DNA from: Chitinophaga eiseniae
Lineage (GTDB): Bacteria > Bacteroidota > Bacteroidia > Chitinophagales > Chitinophagaceae
Assembly: GCF_900167135.1 (NCBI RefSeq)
Contig: NZ_FUWZ01000007.1
Span: forward strand, 1-64,000
DNA length: 64,000 bases
Direction of reading: 5' to 3'
The notes under the pieces were generated by a model, which was given only the letters and a program-made list of their open reading frames with translations, was not told where the DNA came from and ran no database searches. The position numbers and the translations under genes were made by a program. Of this stretch, positions 16,561 through 26,316 are shown piece after piece. Position 1 is the first letter of the stretch. Each line of letters opens with the position of its first letter.

Positions 16561-17169
16561 ATGAATATGTCAGGTGAGCGGGATGATCAGGTACTGTTGG
16601 CTTCGGCTGCTACAGGAGACGAAACAGCTTTTGAAGCACTTTTCAGGAAGTACGGACGAAAGCTGTATAGCTTCATGTTGCAGTTGAACGGGGCTGCGGC
16701 GGCCGAGGATATCGTGCAGGAAGTGTTTTTCAAACTTTGGAAAGAACGCGATAAACTGGCGACCATTACGCACTTCAACAGCTATCTTTTCCGTATGGCA
16801 CAGAACCAGGCCATCAACGACTTCCGGAAAATGGCCAGAGCTACGCTCTTACCGATAGAGGAAGCAGACCGGCAGGAAACAACGCCGGCAACAGATTCCA
16901 ACGAAGAAATAGAATTCAAGGCCCTGCGCGAACGGGTACAGGAAATTATAGACTCCCTGCCTCCGCAGCAACGCAAGGTATATCTCCTGAACAGGGAACA
17001 GGGCCTGAAACACAAAGAAATTGCCGAGTTGCTGCATATTTCCCCCTCTACCGTCAATAAACACCTGGTACAGGCACTCCACGCGCTGCGCACAGGTTTG
17101 GGCAATCATACCGACCTGTTGCCGGTATTCTTTCTGTTACTGAGCGTTTCAGAAAAGCCGTTCTTCTGA
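16561..17169 (+). CDS. ECF-type RNA polymerase sigma factor (partner of FecR)
   Basis: A 202-residue sigma-70 factor of the extracytoplasmic-function class. Region 2 reads FEALFRKYGRKLYSFMLQL, AEDIVQEVFFKLWKER and SYLFRMAQNQAINDFRK. Region 4 reads IDSLPPQQRKVYLLNREQGLKHKEIAELLHISPSTVNKHLVQAL. In-frame starts exist at GTG 16552, ATG 16561 and ATG 16567; 16561 follows a purine-rich site best. FecR begins 102 bases downstream and an STN-type SusC follows, so the sigma factor probably drives this susCD pair when the outer membrane receptor is occupied. Confidence 0.93.
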   Translation: MNMSGERDDQVLLASAATGDETAFEALFRKYGRKLYSFMLQLNGAAAAEDIVQEVFFKLWKERDKLATITHFNSYLFRMAQNQAINDFRKMARATLLPIEEADRQETTPATDSNEEIEFKALRERVQEIIDSLPPQQRKVYLLNREQGLKHKEIAELLHISPSTVNKHLVQALHALRTGLGNHTDLLPVFFLLLSVSEKPFF

Positions 17170-17271
17170 AAAAAAAATTTCCATTCCACTAGACATATCC
17201 CGCTTTTTTATTGTCTTACTGGTAATCAGGGGCATTTTTAACACCTGGCATTACCTATTAAACCTGTTTCC

Positions 17272-18453
17272 ATGTCCGAAGGAAGAATAGATGACCTCGT
17301 GGCAAAGTTTTTTCAGCAGACCTGCACGGCGGCTGAGAAAAGAGAACTTGCAACGTGGATAGAACAGTCCGCCGACGATGCTGCACTGCAGCGGGTGCTG
17401 GAGCGCGCCTGGGCCAATTACGAGCCGGTGACGGACCTGACAGCCACGGCTTCTTCCCGGATCATGGACGAGATTTTAGGCAGGCAGGAGCCTGTTCCTG
17501 TAAGCTCCCGCGTGCGCCCCATGCGTAAAATGTGGCGATATGCCGCCGCCGCGGTAACTATCGCGGCGCTGGCGGGGGGATATGTCGTGTGGAAGTCCCG
17601 CCCGCAAACACCCTCCGCACCAGCGGTGGCGAAAACGGTGAAAAAAGAAGTTCCGCCGCCGGGAGGCAACAGGGCCACGCTGACCATGGCCGACGGGTCG
17701 GTGATCGCGCTGGACAGTACCACGACCAACACCATCATCGCCGGCAATAACGTGCGTATCGTTAAAACGGACAGCGGACTGGTGACCTATCAGCAGCTGG
17801 CTGTCAGGGATGGCAAACCGTCCTACAACACGCTGACAGTTCCCGCAGGCGGGCAATTCCGGGTAATCCTGGCAGACGGCACCAAAGTATGGCTCAACGC
17901 TATGAGCAGCTTGCGCTATCCGGACATGTTCCCCGATGGAACACGGAAAGTGGAACTCACCGGCGAAGCCTATTTCGAGGTATCGGCCAGCGCCGCCCAA
18001 CCGTTCCTCGTAAAAGTCAACGACATGGAACTGACAGTACTGGGGACCAGCTTTAACGTGACGGCCTATCCCGACGAGACGTTTGTGAACACCACCTTGC
18101 TCAGTGGCAAAGTAGTGATGAAACACAATAATGTCAGCGTCCCGCTGAAACAGGGTTATCAGGCAGCGCTCAACCGGCGTACGGGGCAGCTGACCAGCAT
18201 GCAGGTCAACGTCGATGAAGCAATAGCCTGGAAAAACGGGAAGTTCCTTTTCGACGCTACCCCCATCAAGGACATTATGCGGCAACTGAGCCGCTGGTAT
18301 AATATAGAAGTGGTGTATGCGGGAGAGGTGAATGAACAGTTTTATGCCGAGATCCCACGCTTTGCCAATGCGGCGGAAGCGTTGAGAATTCTGGAACTCA
18401 CCGGAAAAGTACATTTCCGGCTGGAAGGACGGCGTGTAACCGTATATCCCTGA
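17272..18453 (+). CDS. FecR-family anti-sigma factor
   Basis: A 393-residue inner membrane protein. The N-terminal 80 residues are the cytoplasmic sigma-binding part (DDLVAKFFQQTCTAAEKREL). A single membrane helix lies at about 86-104 (YAAAAVTIAALAGGYVVW). The periplasmic FecR domain spans about 185-290 (GTKVWLNAMSSLRYPDMFP, VELTGEAYFEVS, FLVKVNDMELTVLGTSFNV), and the C-terminal DUF4974-like domain about 315-392 binds the receptor's STN domain. It is encoded between its sigma factor and the STN-SusC, the standard order for trans-envelope signalling. Confidence 0.95.
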   Translation: MSEGRIDDLVAKFFQQTCTAAEKRELATWIEQSADDAALQRVLERAWANYEPVTDLTATASSRIMDEILGRQEPVPVSSRVRPMRKMWRYAAAAVTIAALAGGYVVWKSRPQTPSAPAVAKTVKKEVPPPGGNRATLTMADGSVIALDSTTTNTIIAGNNVRIVKTDSGLVTYQQLAVRDGKPSYNTLTVPAGGQFRVILADGTKVWLNAMSSLRYPDMFPDGTRKVELTGEAYFEVSASAAQPFLVKVNDMELTVLGTSFNVTAYPDETFVNTTLLSGKVVMKHNNVSVPLKQGYQAALNRRTGQLTSMQVNVDEAIAWKNGKFLFDATPIKDIMRQLSRWYNIEVVYAGEVNEQFYAEIPRFANAAEALRILELTGKVHFRLEGRRVTVYP

Positions 18454-18508
18454 ACTATCATGAAAAAAGAGACGAACCAACCATTCGTATAGTCATCCCG
18501 TAAAAAAT

Positions 18509-18559
18509 CCTGTTCACTGCTAATGAACAGGATCGGCGCCTGGTGCTGCTAACACCAGG
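18509..18559. repeat. Two tandem hairpins with identical loops between fecR and susC
   Basis: Hairpin 1 pairs 18509-18516 with 18524-18531 (CCTGTTCA stem). Hairpin 2 pairs 18539-18545 with 18553-18559 (CCTGGTG stem). Both enclose the same seven-base loop CTGCTAA. Neither has a T tract. They lie 55 bases after the fecR stop and 61 bases before susC, where they could attenuate or process the transcript so that regulator and receptor reach different levels. Confidence 0.7.
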
Positions 18560-18620
18560 TGCTGCGGGTAATTTAAACATCACGCTGATGATCATTTATT
18601 AATCACCCAACATCAAAAGT

Positions 18621-21600
18621 ATGATTTTACCTGCTTGGAACCAAGCCGGAATTGATTTCCGTTTCCCATCAACCAAATTGTGGAGGATTATGAAGTTATC
18701 CGCCGTTATTATGCTGGCGGCCTGTCTACAACTCAGTGCCACCGGTTATTCGCAGCGATTACAACTGTCTCTGAACGAAGCACCCGTCAGCAAGGTGTTC
18801 AGTGAATTACACCGGCAATCGGGGTATACCTTCGTGTATACCGCCTCACAGCTGCGTCAGACAGAAAAAGTGACATTGGACCTGAAGGATGTGACACTGG
18901 TGCAGGCGCTGGATAGCTGCCTGCGTAACCAGCCGCTGGCCTATACCATCCAGGATAACATGGTGATTATCCGGGAACGGCCCCTTCCGCCGCCGCCCCC
19001 CATCCGGGTGGCAGGCTTTATCTATGATGAGAACGGGCAACCGGTACCGGGCGTGTCTGTTGGGGTAAAAGGCACCACTAAAGGCGCCATTACCAATGCC
19101 AACGGAGAGTTTATCCTGCCGGAAGTAGCGGCAGATGCAGTACTGGTGGTGTCTTCCATCGGGTATCAACCCCAGGAAGTGCCGGTCAGTAGCCGGCCCG
19201 TCATTAAGGTAGTCCTGAAAATCGCGCCGCAGGCGCTGGATGAAAAAGTGGTGATTGGTTACGGCTCCGCCAGAAGGAGAGACCTGACCGGCTCCATCGC
19301 CAAGGTGGCCTCCGTACAGCCGGAACAAAATATGTCGGCCAACACGGTCAATGGCCTGCAGGGCCGCGTAGCCGGCCTGTTTGTGAAACAGGGCGACTCC
19401 AGGCCCGGCGTTGTTCCCCAATTCACTATCAGGGGGATACAAACACTGCAGACAGAAGTGGGCGGCGGTTCCAATCCTTTAATGGTAATAGACGGACTGG
19501 TGGTAGACGCTGCCGGCGCCGGCGCCAATGCCAACTATAACCTGGCCAACCTCAACCCGCAGGATATTGAATCCATTGAAGTGCTGAAAGACGCCGCTTC
19601 TTCGGCGATATATGGCGCAAGAGGCGCACAGGGCGTTATATTGATCACTACCAAAAAAGGTAACTTCAACAGCAAACCGAATGTTAACGTGAACGCCTAT
19701 TGGGGCGTGACCAAATCCGTATTCAACTACCGGCCACTGAACACACAGGAATACGGGATGATGTTCCGGGAGGCGAGAAACAGCCGTATCAGCGATATCG
19801 ACAAACAACTGGCGGCAGGCGGACTTACGCCTGACCAGATCGCCAACCTGAACAATGAAAAAGGCCTTGTGCAGGCGCAGATAGATAACCTGGAACTGGG
19901 CACCGCTGATAACAACTGGCTGAAAAAGGTAACACCTTCACAAGCGATGACCAGAAACATACAAACCAGTGTAGCCGGTGGTACAGACAAAACCACCTAC
20001 TATCTTTCCTTTGGCCGGTACTCCGAAGATAACGCCATCGGGAAAGGACGGTTTTCACGCTATTCCGGTAAACTGGCCGTTACCCAGAAATTATTCAACT
20101 GGTTCAAAGCAGGTGCTGACATTGCCATCTCCAATGTGCTGAACAAAGATATTGACCTGATGGGTTCCCCACTCTCCAACGCCATGGGAGTGAGGCCGGA
20201 TACACCTGATTCCATTAAATACAACAGCGACGGCACCTATGGTTACTGGCATGGGCTGCAGGAACATCCCTATGCCAGAAGAGACGGCTATACCAGCGCC
20301 GTACGCACCTGGAACTATGTCGGTAACTTCTTCGGAGAAATCACCCTGCCGAAAAATTTCTCCTTCCGCACCATGCTGGCTGCCTCAAAAAGCGACGTGA
20401 CAGAGGAAACGTTCGATAACCCGATTAGCTATATGGGGCAGGCCCGGCGTGGAGTTTATCAAAACATCGGCAATAAAGGATTGCGCTACACCTGGAACAA
20501 CGTACTGAGCTACCGGTACCAGCTCGACAAATGGAGAGGCGATGCGGTACTGGGACAGGAATACACCGATAACAGCTATAACACCAGCGGTTACTCCCTG
20601 ATCGGCTTCCCTTCTACGCCCAGCCTCTGGAAACCAGGCAACGCCTCCGCGTTCGACAACAGCTATGCCTCCAGAAACCGCGAGTTCCGCGAAAACTCCC
20701 AGTCTTTTTTCCTGCGTACCAACATGAGCTGGGACCATAAATACCTGTTCAGCGCTTCTATCAGGCGAGATGGTTCTTCCAAGCTGAAAGACTTCCGCTA
20801 CGCCTGGTTCCCGGCAGTTTCCGCGGGCTGGGTAGTCAGCAGCGAACCTTTCATGAAACAGCAGAAATGGATCAGTTACCTGAAAGTGCGTACCAGCTAC
20901 GGTATTACCGGTAACATCCGTCCGCTTGGACTGACAGACGTGACCAGCCTGCTCGCCACGCAAACCTACCTGAACGCCCCGGCGCTGCAACTGAATCCCC
21001 GGTTGGGCAACCCGGCGCTTAAATGGGAACGCACCCGCCAGCAGGACATCGGCCTGGAAGCACGTTTCCTCAACGACCGCTTAAGCGCCACCATTGAGTA
21101 TTACAGCAAGAAAACCGACGGGTTGCTCTCCTCCGTTCTCATCCCATCGTCCAGCGGCGGCTTCACCAGTCAACGTGTAAACCTGGGCGCTATGGACAAC
21201 CGCGGTGTGGACATAGCCATCAACTATAGCAGTGCCGCCACCGGCGCCAACAGCATCAAATGGAATGTAGGCATAGTGGGCAATATCAACCGTAACCGCA
21301 TTACAGCACTGCGCGACAGCATTATGAACTACGCCGGTTACTATCCCGGCGGACCGATGGGATTTGTAGTGATGGGCCAGCCTGTAGGTATGCTGCAGAT
21401 GTACAAAGCACAGGGCATCGATCAGCAAACAGGAGATATCATCTATGAAGACATGAACAAAGACGGTGTGATCAACCAGGCGGATATGATCTACCTGCCG
21501 GTAGCACAGCCTAAATTCAGCGGCGGTTTTAATGGCGAAGCTTCCTGGAAAGGTTTCAGCGCCTCTGCGCAGTTCGTGTACACCGTCGGTAATAAGATCT

Positions 21601-22034
21601 ATAACCTTAGCGACCAGTTTGCCCGCTTTTATGGCCTGAGCGATGAAACAGGTGTGATGGAAAACATGCCTGACTGGGTACTGGACCGTTGGACCAAACC
21701 CGGTGATAACAGTCATTACCCGCGTGCGGTAACAGGACCTCACGGTGCCGGACAAACGACGGACTGGAACAGCAGACCGTCTACTTTATATCTCTTCAGC
21801 GGTTCTTACCTCCGCTTCAAAAACTTCACACTGGGTTATGATTTCGCAGGAAGAGTCGTAAAGAACAAGATGTTCGAACAGTTACGCCTATACGGCGCCG
21901 TACAGAATGTCTTTGTCATCAAAGACAAAGGCCTGAAATCCGGCGATCCTGAACAGGCCATGGAGAACGGCGTGCAGCAGGCGATCGTGCCTATGCCACG
22001 CACTGTTTCCATTGGCATCAACGCCCGGTTCTAA
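18621..22034 (+). CDS. SusC/RagA-type TonB-linked outer membrane transporter with STN domain
   Basis: The 1137-residue protein starts with a short extension before MKLSAVIMLAACLQLSATGYSQ, a signal peptide; such extensions are common in Chitinophaga STN-SusC proteins, although an internal start at ATG 18690 is possible. Residues 46-118 form the secretin/TonB N-terminal (STN) signalling domain, 129-200 the carboxypeptidase-like domain (VAGFIYDENGQPVPGVSV), and about 208-345 the plug (VVIGYGSARRRDLTGSI, IESIEVLKDAASSAIYGARG, GVILITTKKG), followed by the 22-strand barrel. It imports an oligomeric nutrient across the outer membrane with the SusD protein encoded next, and signals to FecR. The substrate is unknown. 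Confidence 0.95.
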   Translation: MILPAWNQAGIDFRFPSTKLWRIMKLSAVIMLAACLQLSATGYSQRLQLSLNEAPVSKVFSELHRQSGYTFVYTASQLRQTEKVTLDLKDVTLVQALDSCLRNQPLAYTIQDNMVIIRERPLPPPPPIRVAGFIYDENGQPVPGVSVGVKGTTKGAITNANGEFILPEVAADAVLVVSSIGYQPQEVPVSSRPVIKVVLKIAPQALDEKVVIGYGSARRRDLTGSIAKVASVQPEQNMSANTVNGLQGRVAGLFVKQGDSRPGVVPQFTIRGIQTLQTEVGGGSNPLMVIDGLVVDAAGAGANANYNLANLNPQDIESIEVLKDAASSAIYGARGAQGVILITTKKGNFNSKPNVNVNAYWGVTKSVFNYRPLNTQEYGMMFREARNSRISDIDKQLAAGGLTPDQIANLNNEKGLVQAQIDNLELGTADNNWLKKVTPSQAMTRNIQTSVAGGTDKTTYYLSFGRYSEDNAIGKGRFSRYSGKLAVTQKLFNWFKAGADIAISNVLNKDIDLMGSPLSNAMGVRPDTPDSIKYNSDGTYGYWHGLQEHPYARRDGYTSAVRTWNYVGNFFGEITLPKNFSFRTMLAASKSDVTEETFDNPISYMGQARRGVYQNIGNKGLRYTWNNVLSYRYQLDKWRGDAVLGQEYTDNSYNTSGYSLIGFPSTPSLWKPGNASAFDNSYASRNREFRENSQSFFLRTNMSWDHKYLFSASIRRDGSSKLKDFRYAWFPAVSAGWVVSSEPFMKQQKWISYLKVRTSYGITGNIRPLGLTDVTSLLATQTYLNAPALQLNPRLGNPALKWERTRQQDIGLEARFLNDRLSATIEYYSKKTDGLLSSVLIPSSSGGFTSQRVNLGAMDNRGVDIAINYSSAATGANSIKWNVGIVGNINRNRITALRDSIMNYAGYYPGGPMGFVVMGQPVGMLQMYKAQGIDQQTGDIIYEDMNKDGVINQADMIYLPVAQPKFSGGFNGEASWKGFSASAQFVYTVGNKIYNLSDQFARFYGLSDETGVMENMPDWVLDRWTKPGDNSHYPRAVTGPHGAGQTTDWNSRPSTLYLFSGSYLRFKNFTLGYDFAGRVVKNKMFEQLRLYGAVQNVFVIKDKGLKSGDPEQAMENGVQQAIVPMPRTVSIGINARF

Positions 22035-22060
22035 TTTCATATTGCTAAAAAGATTATAAC

Positions 22061-23437
22061 ATGCTGACATATAAAAAGACTTTGTTGTTGTTTGCTGCCG
22101 CGCTGTCGCTGGCTGGTTGCAGCGGTAAACTGGATGAACCACAGCCGGACACTTCTATCGATCTGGACCGCCTGCAGCCGCAGGAGCTGCCGCTGTTATT
22201 ACAGGGCGCCTACAAGCCGGACGGTGTTTATTACCAGTCTTATCCGGTATGGGATATCTATAGTGATGATATCGTATCCATACAGGGCGGTACCCCTTCC
22301 CAGTTTAACCCTGCCGGTTATGACGCATGCAATCCCACGGTGGAAGATGGTTTCGGTAACAACCGCACCATTGCCAGTGCTTACAAAAGTATCGGGAATG
22401 CCAATATTATCATCAATTACATCCGGAGTAAAAAGTTGTCCGACCAGTCGCAGGTGCTGGGAGAAGCGCTGGCGCTCAGGGCTTTCCAGTACAGCCGGTT
22501 GGTGGAAACATACGGTGGCGTTATTCTGACACTGGATACAGAAACGGATATCAATAAAATCCGCCGCGACAAGAATACGGAAGCAGAAGTATATGCCGCT
22601 ATCGTTGCGGACCTTACAGAAGCTATTCCGCTGTTAAAGGATTTTACCACGCCTAACGCCGCCTGCCGGCAGACAGCACAGCTGCTGCTGGCGAGGGTTT
22701 ACCTGCAACTGGGTAAGAGCCAGGAGGCCGGTGATCTGGCCGCAGCGGTGATCCGCTCCGGAAAATTCTCCCTGGTCAGCAGTAACTACGGCCAGATTTT
22801 CCAGTTCGCCAGTCCCGCGAAGGAAATGATGTGGAGGGGAGTAGATGGCCCGTTGAGCGCCAACTTCAACCGTTATGGCCTGTACTCCTTTTACAGCCCC
22901 GGCGCTCCGTTTAAAGGCAACAGCCCCGGACTGACCTGGATGAGCAACGACCTCGTGGCCCTGTACGAGCCTGCCGATATCCGGAGGCAGTTGCTGCACC
23001 GGCAGCGCAATGCCGCTACCGGCCAGGAAGTGACCTATCTGCTGAAGTTTTCAGTGGATACGTTACAATCCACTTCTGCCTCTTATGCTATTTATCCGTA
23101 TATCCGTTACAGTGAAGCTTTTCTGATAGCGGCGGAAGCCAGCGCCAGGAAAGGCGTGGTAGACGTGACCTACTATAACCAGTTGAGGACTGCCCGTAAA
23201 GCCAGCACCAAAAGCAACGGCGACTTTGCTGGCGCCGCTGCTTTCCTGAAAGAGCTGGAAAATGAAAGAAGAAGGGAATTTGCAGGCGAAGGCCGCCGCT
23301 GGCAAGACATGCGCCGCTTCGGTACGGCTATTCCTTTCCTCGCCACCAAAGGCAAGGATGCTACCCGCTTATATCTGCCTTTTAACTCGATAGATATTGC
23401 GCGGAACCCGAAACTAACACAAAACAAAGGATATTGA
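22061..23437 (+). CDS. SusD/RagB-family outer membrane lipoprotein
   Basis: A 458-residue surface lipoprotein with lipobox LSLAGCS (Cys about residue 20). SusD features include the N-terminal DEPQPDTSIDLDRLQ, a helical TPR-like core (LGEALALRAFQYSRLVETYGG) and a C-terminal ELENERRREFAGEGRRWQDMRR followed by the terminal LPFNSIDIARNPKLTQNKGY-like end. It starts 26 bases after susC and forms its lid. No neighbouring glycoside hydrolase is present, so the substrate could be a peptide or an oligosaccharide degraded elsewhere. Confidence 0.93.
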   Translation: MLTYKKTLLLFAAALSLAGCSGKLDEPQPDTSIDLDRLQPQELPLLLQGAYKPDGVYYQSYPVWDIYSDDIVSIQGGTPSQFNPAGYDACNPTVEDGFGNNRTIASAYKSIGNANIIINYIRSKKLSDQSQVLGEALALRAFQYSRLVETYGGVILTLDTETDINKIRRDKNTEAEVYAAIVADLTEAIPLLKDFTTPNAACRQTAQLLLARVYLQLGKSQEAGDLAAAVIRSGKFSLVSSNYGQIFQFASPAKEMMWRGVDGPLSANFNRYGLYSFYSPGAPFKGNSPGLTWMSNDLVALYEPADIRRQLLHRQRNAATGQEVTYLLKFSVDTLQSTSASYAIYPYIRYSEAFLIAAEASARKGVVDVTYYNQLRTARKASTKSNGDFAGAAAFLKELENERRREFAGEGRRWQDMRRFGTAIPFLATKGKDATRLYLPFNSIDIARNPKLTQNKGY

Positions 23438-23463
23438 GTTTTAACCGTTCCATCTCCTATGCC

Positions 23464-23493
23464 AGGCCGGTCTGATAAAGACCGGCCTTTTTT
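23464..23493 (+). terminator. Intrinsic terminator of the sigma-fecR-susCD unit
   Basis: A perfect 9-bp stem AGGCCGGTC (23464-23472 with 23480-23488), a 7-base loop and a T tract from 23488. It lies 26 bases after the susD stop and just before the end of the convergent M48 gene. Confidence 0.9.
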
Positions 23494-23494
23494 A

Positions 23495-24583
23495 TTATTG
23501 GATCCTTTGGCGTTCTTTCAGTAGTTTGGCCCGGTCGATATCTTTTTGTGCATCCTTTATATTAAGCTGCCTTGGCAACTGCGTTTTCAGCTGCGCTCTG
23601 TTCTCAAAAAACTCGGCGCGGTTACTGTTGATCAGGATGGCTTTGTTGAAGTCTTCCAGGGCAGAAATATGCTGTTTTAGCTGTAGTTTGATCATGCCCC
23701 GGTTGTTGTACATCATCGGTAGCTGCTGGCTGCTGACCCTGTCAAACAACCTGTCGATCTGTTCCAGTGCCTGCTGGTATTTTTTCTCCTGGTACAACTG
23801 GTTGGTTTTGTTCAGCAACTGCTCAATTCCTTCGGTTTTGACGAGGCTGTCGATGTTCAGGAAACTGCGTACCGACGCCCCCGGCTGGTTGATGAAGTTA
23901 TACCCCTTCGCGATGGCTGCCAGCCTTTTGGCTTTGGTAGGATGGGTGCATCCCGCTTCCAGTTCCGGCGTAGGATGGTTATCGATCGCCCTGATACCTG
24001 ATTCCGCCTGTGGCAGGGTGCCCTGTAGTTTTCTGATGATATACCCCGAGAAAAAGTCCGCCTCTAATTCCCGTTGCCTGGAAAGGGCGTAGGTGAGCCG
24101 TTTGTTGCGGAGGGAGTGCCCCAGGAAGTGATGCCCCACCTCATGGGCGAAAATGGCAAAGGTCACCCAATCGGTATTTTGCGCGACTAATTTGTTGAGA
24201 TATTCCCGGTTATATAAAATATACCGGGTGCTGTCGCCCCGTGTCATAACGGCTTTAAATACAGGCCCCGGAAAGCGGCATTCATACAGGACGAAATTGG
24301 CGGCTGTCTGATTATCATCGCCCATCCCCAGCAGTTGCTGGATTTTAACAACGACCATGGCGGGAGTGAGGCCGTCGGGACTTAACGATGGCATCATGTC
24401 CGGGATACATTGGTCTTCCAGCTGGCTGCTGACAAATCCACAGGAAAATATAAAGTATTTATCTTCCGGGATAGTATCGTTGGCCGGTTGTACCGGTAGC
24501 GGGTCCTGACTGTACAACCGGTTTTGTCCGTGCAGCAATATAATGGCGATGCATAGCAGCAGTCGTTTTATATAGGTTGCCAT
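23495..24583 (-). CDS. M48-family metallopeptidase with TPR-like C-terminus
   Basis: A 362-residue exported protein with a signal segment at 7-26. The zinc site is HEVGHH at 147-152, with a third ligand in ELEADFFSG (Glu172), as in M48 (BepA/Ste24-like) peptidases. The C-terminal part (about 255-360) has helix pairs resembling tetratricopeptide repeats (YQEKKYQQALEQIDRLF, MYNNRGMIKLQLKQ, ALEDFNKAILINSNRAEFFENRAQ). This combination resembles BepA-like outer membrane quality-control proteases. Its ATG overlaps the stop of the upstream gene (TAATG), so the two are translated together. Confidence 0.88.
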   Translation of the reverse strand: MATYIKRLLLCIAIILLHGQNRLYSQDPLPVQPANDTIPEDKYFIFSCGFVSSQLEDQCIPDMMPSLSPDGLTPAMVVVKIQQLLGMGDDNQTAANFVLYECRFPGPVFKAVMTRGDSTRYILYNREYLNKLVAQNTDWVTFAIFAHEVGHHFLGHSLRNKRLTYALSRQRELEADFFSGYIIRKLQGTLPQAESGIRAIDNHPTPELEAGCTHPTKAKRLAAIAKGYNFINQPGASVRSFLNIDSLVKTEGIEQLLNKTNQLYQEKKYQQALEQIDRLFDRVSSQQLPMMYNNRGMIKLQLKQHISALEDFNKAILINSNRAEFFENRAQLKTQLPRQLNIKDAQKDIDRAKLLKERQRIQ

Positions 24584-26127
24584 TATCGGGTGAGATTATA
24601 GGTGATGGCCAGGAAATTGCCCCATCGGTGAAAAGATTCTGTTTCTACGGTGGTTCCCATCACGGACCTTGCCACCACCTGTCCTTCCTGGTATTTGGAC
24701 GAAAGCAGGGTAGCCTGTGTCAGCGTCCATCCAAAGCTGGCCACGATCCGCTGGTCACGGCCCGCAGCAAGCGATATGCCGGCGTGGTAATTGAACTTGG
24801 TGGAAGAGCCGGTTGAGAGGCTGACGCCTATCGCCAGTGCCGGCTGAACGGCCCATCCGGTCCGGTAGTAGGCGTGCATCAATGCGCCCAGAGAAGGAAT
24901 TACTTTATTACGGTTATCATTCCGGGCAATGGTGGCGTGGTCCGGATCACCGGGAATGCTGTCCAGCCGGTAAGACTGATCAAAAAAGTTGTTGTTCCCG
25001 AAGTTCATAAAGAAGCCGGTGCTGAAGTCGATCTTAAAGCCGCCATATGTCCTTACGATAATAGGTGTCTGTAAGCCGGGGTCTGCGCAGATGGTGTTGT
25101 CTTTCGGATCTATTTTGATGTCAAATTTCAGTTCATCTTTGTCTGCCAACGCGGTATGCCTGATGGTATAATTGACAGGGGTGATCATCCTGTAACTGTT
25201 CACGATTAACGTTTTCTGATCAAGCAGAATGTAGTTGTCGACCAGGTCCCCGGCTTTGGTGATCACCGTTTTGTTGGACTCCATGGCATCCACTCGTTCG
25301 TGGGTGGTCCTGATGGCCTTTTCAAGAATGGTACTATCCACGATAAAATCCGCTGACCTGGCTTCTTTCTTCAGGGGCAGCAGGCCGGCCATCATCTGAT
25401 CTGCCGCTTCTTTAAAGGATTTTTCCTCTTCTGTGATGTCTTTTTGCAGCTGCTCAAGATTTGCTTTTTCTGTGGAGGCTATTTTCGTGTAGTGGTCAAT
25501 AATGTTGGTCACCTGGGCCAGCAGCAGGTCTTTTGAGGTAGCAGCTGTTTCGTTACTTATTTTATTATTGTTGACAAAGAGGGTGGTTGCCGTCAGCAGG
25601 TCCTGTTCTGCCTTGGGATAAGTGCCGTCGCAGGCATCTTTGACGGTGACCAGTTCATTTTTGTACAGCAGGCTGTGTTGCAGTACGTCGACTGCTTTCC
25701 TGAAATCTTCCAGGCTCGTCCAGTAGTTGTCCAGTTTGTCATTGATTTTTTTGAAGCTGGTTTTGAAAGGCGCCAGCGCTCCCTGCAGCTGTGCTCTCAG
25801 TCGCAGACCGCCATCGTCAAAAGCAAAGGATGATCCGTTATCCTCTTTGGGGTCTTCTGTTGTATTGAGTTTAACGGCCGACCCGTCCAGTTTTTTCAGA
25901 ATGTCGGGCTGCTGGAGGAAGAAATTGGTGCTGGTACTGTTCACCTGGACGTTGTACCGGCTTTTGTTAATGTTGACGATCTCCAATACAACCAGGCTGC
26001 CATGCTGTGCTTTGTGCCTGATCTTGGATTGGGGCAAATGCTGGTAATCGATCCGGATGGTATCTGGTGATTGTGCGTAGGCCGTCGCCATTGGCAACAG
26101 TAAGAATAGCGTAAAAATGTGCTTCAT
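24583..26127 (-). CDS. Secreted coiled-coil protein of unknown function, coupled to the M48 peptidase
   Basis: A 514-residue protein with a signal peptide (MKHIFTLFLLLPMATAYAQ). Residues about 30-110 look beta-rich (LVVLEIVNINKSRYNVQVNS), about 125-290 are charged and helical with likely coiled coils (ITEEEKSFKEAADQMMAGLL), and about 320-514 resemble an outer membrane or periplasmic beta domain (GGFKIDFSTGFFMNFGNNNF, WAVQPALAIGVSLSTGSS), ending in an aromatic-containing strand. No known family was recognised. Its TAA shares one base with the ATG of the M48 gene, which suggests it is a partner or substrate of that peptidase. Confidence 0.75.
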   Translation of the reverse strand: MKHIFTLFLLLPMATAYAQSPDTIRIDYQHLPQSKIRHKAQHGSLVVLEIVNINKSRYNVQVNSTSTNFFLQQPDILKKLDGSAVKLNTTEDPKEDNGSSFAFDDGGLRLRAQLQGALAPFKTSFKKINDKLDNYWTSLEDFRKAVDVLQHSLLYKNELVTVKDACDGTYPKAEQDLLTATTLFVNNNKISNETAATSKDLLLAQVTNIIDHYTKIASTEKANLEQLQKDITEEEKSFKEAADQMMAGLLPLKKEARSADFIVDSTILEKAIRTTHERVDAMESNKTVITKAGDLVDNYILLDQKTLIVNSYRMITPVNYTIRHTALADKDELKFDIKIDPKDNTICADPGLQTPIIVRTYGGFKIDFSTGFFMNFGNNNFFDQSYRLDSIPGDPDHATIARNDNRNKVIPSLGALMHAYYRTGWAVQPALAIGVSLSTGSSTKFNYHAGISLAAGRDQRIVASFGWTLTQATLLSSKYQEGQVVARSVMGTTVETESFHRWGNFLAITYNLTR

Positions 26128-26316
26128 GTGTGAATCTTAGGGATGAGAAATGAGGAATAACAATCAGGGGTGTTTGCTGCTCAGTGAATAGTTGAAGCTA
26201 ATATAGTAATTATTTATATGTCTACAAAAGTTTTCTTGTTGCAGCATGTCAGACTTTTTTCTCAAAAGCCGATCGTTTTGTTTCGCTCAGTCGTCCAAAA
26301 GAGAAAACGACCTACC

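Noticed and set aside
17476..18480. Long open frame (334 codons) on the minus strand opposite fecR
   Set aside because: It lies entirely over a well-supported FecR gene, has no recognisable domain, and its His- and Arg-rich composition is that of an antisense shadow in GC-rich coding sequence.
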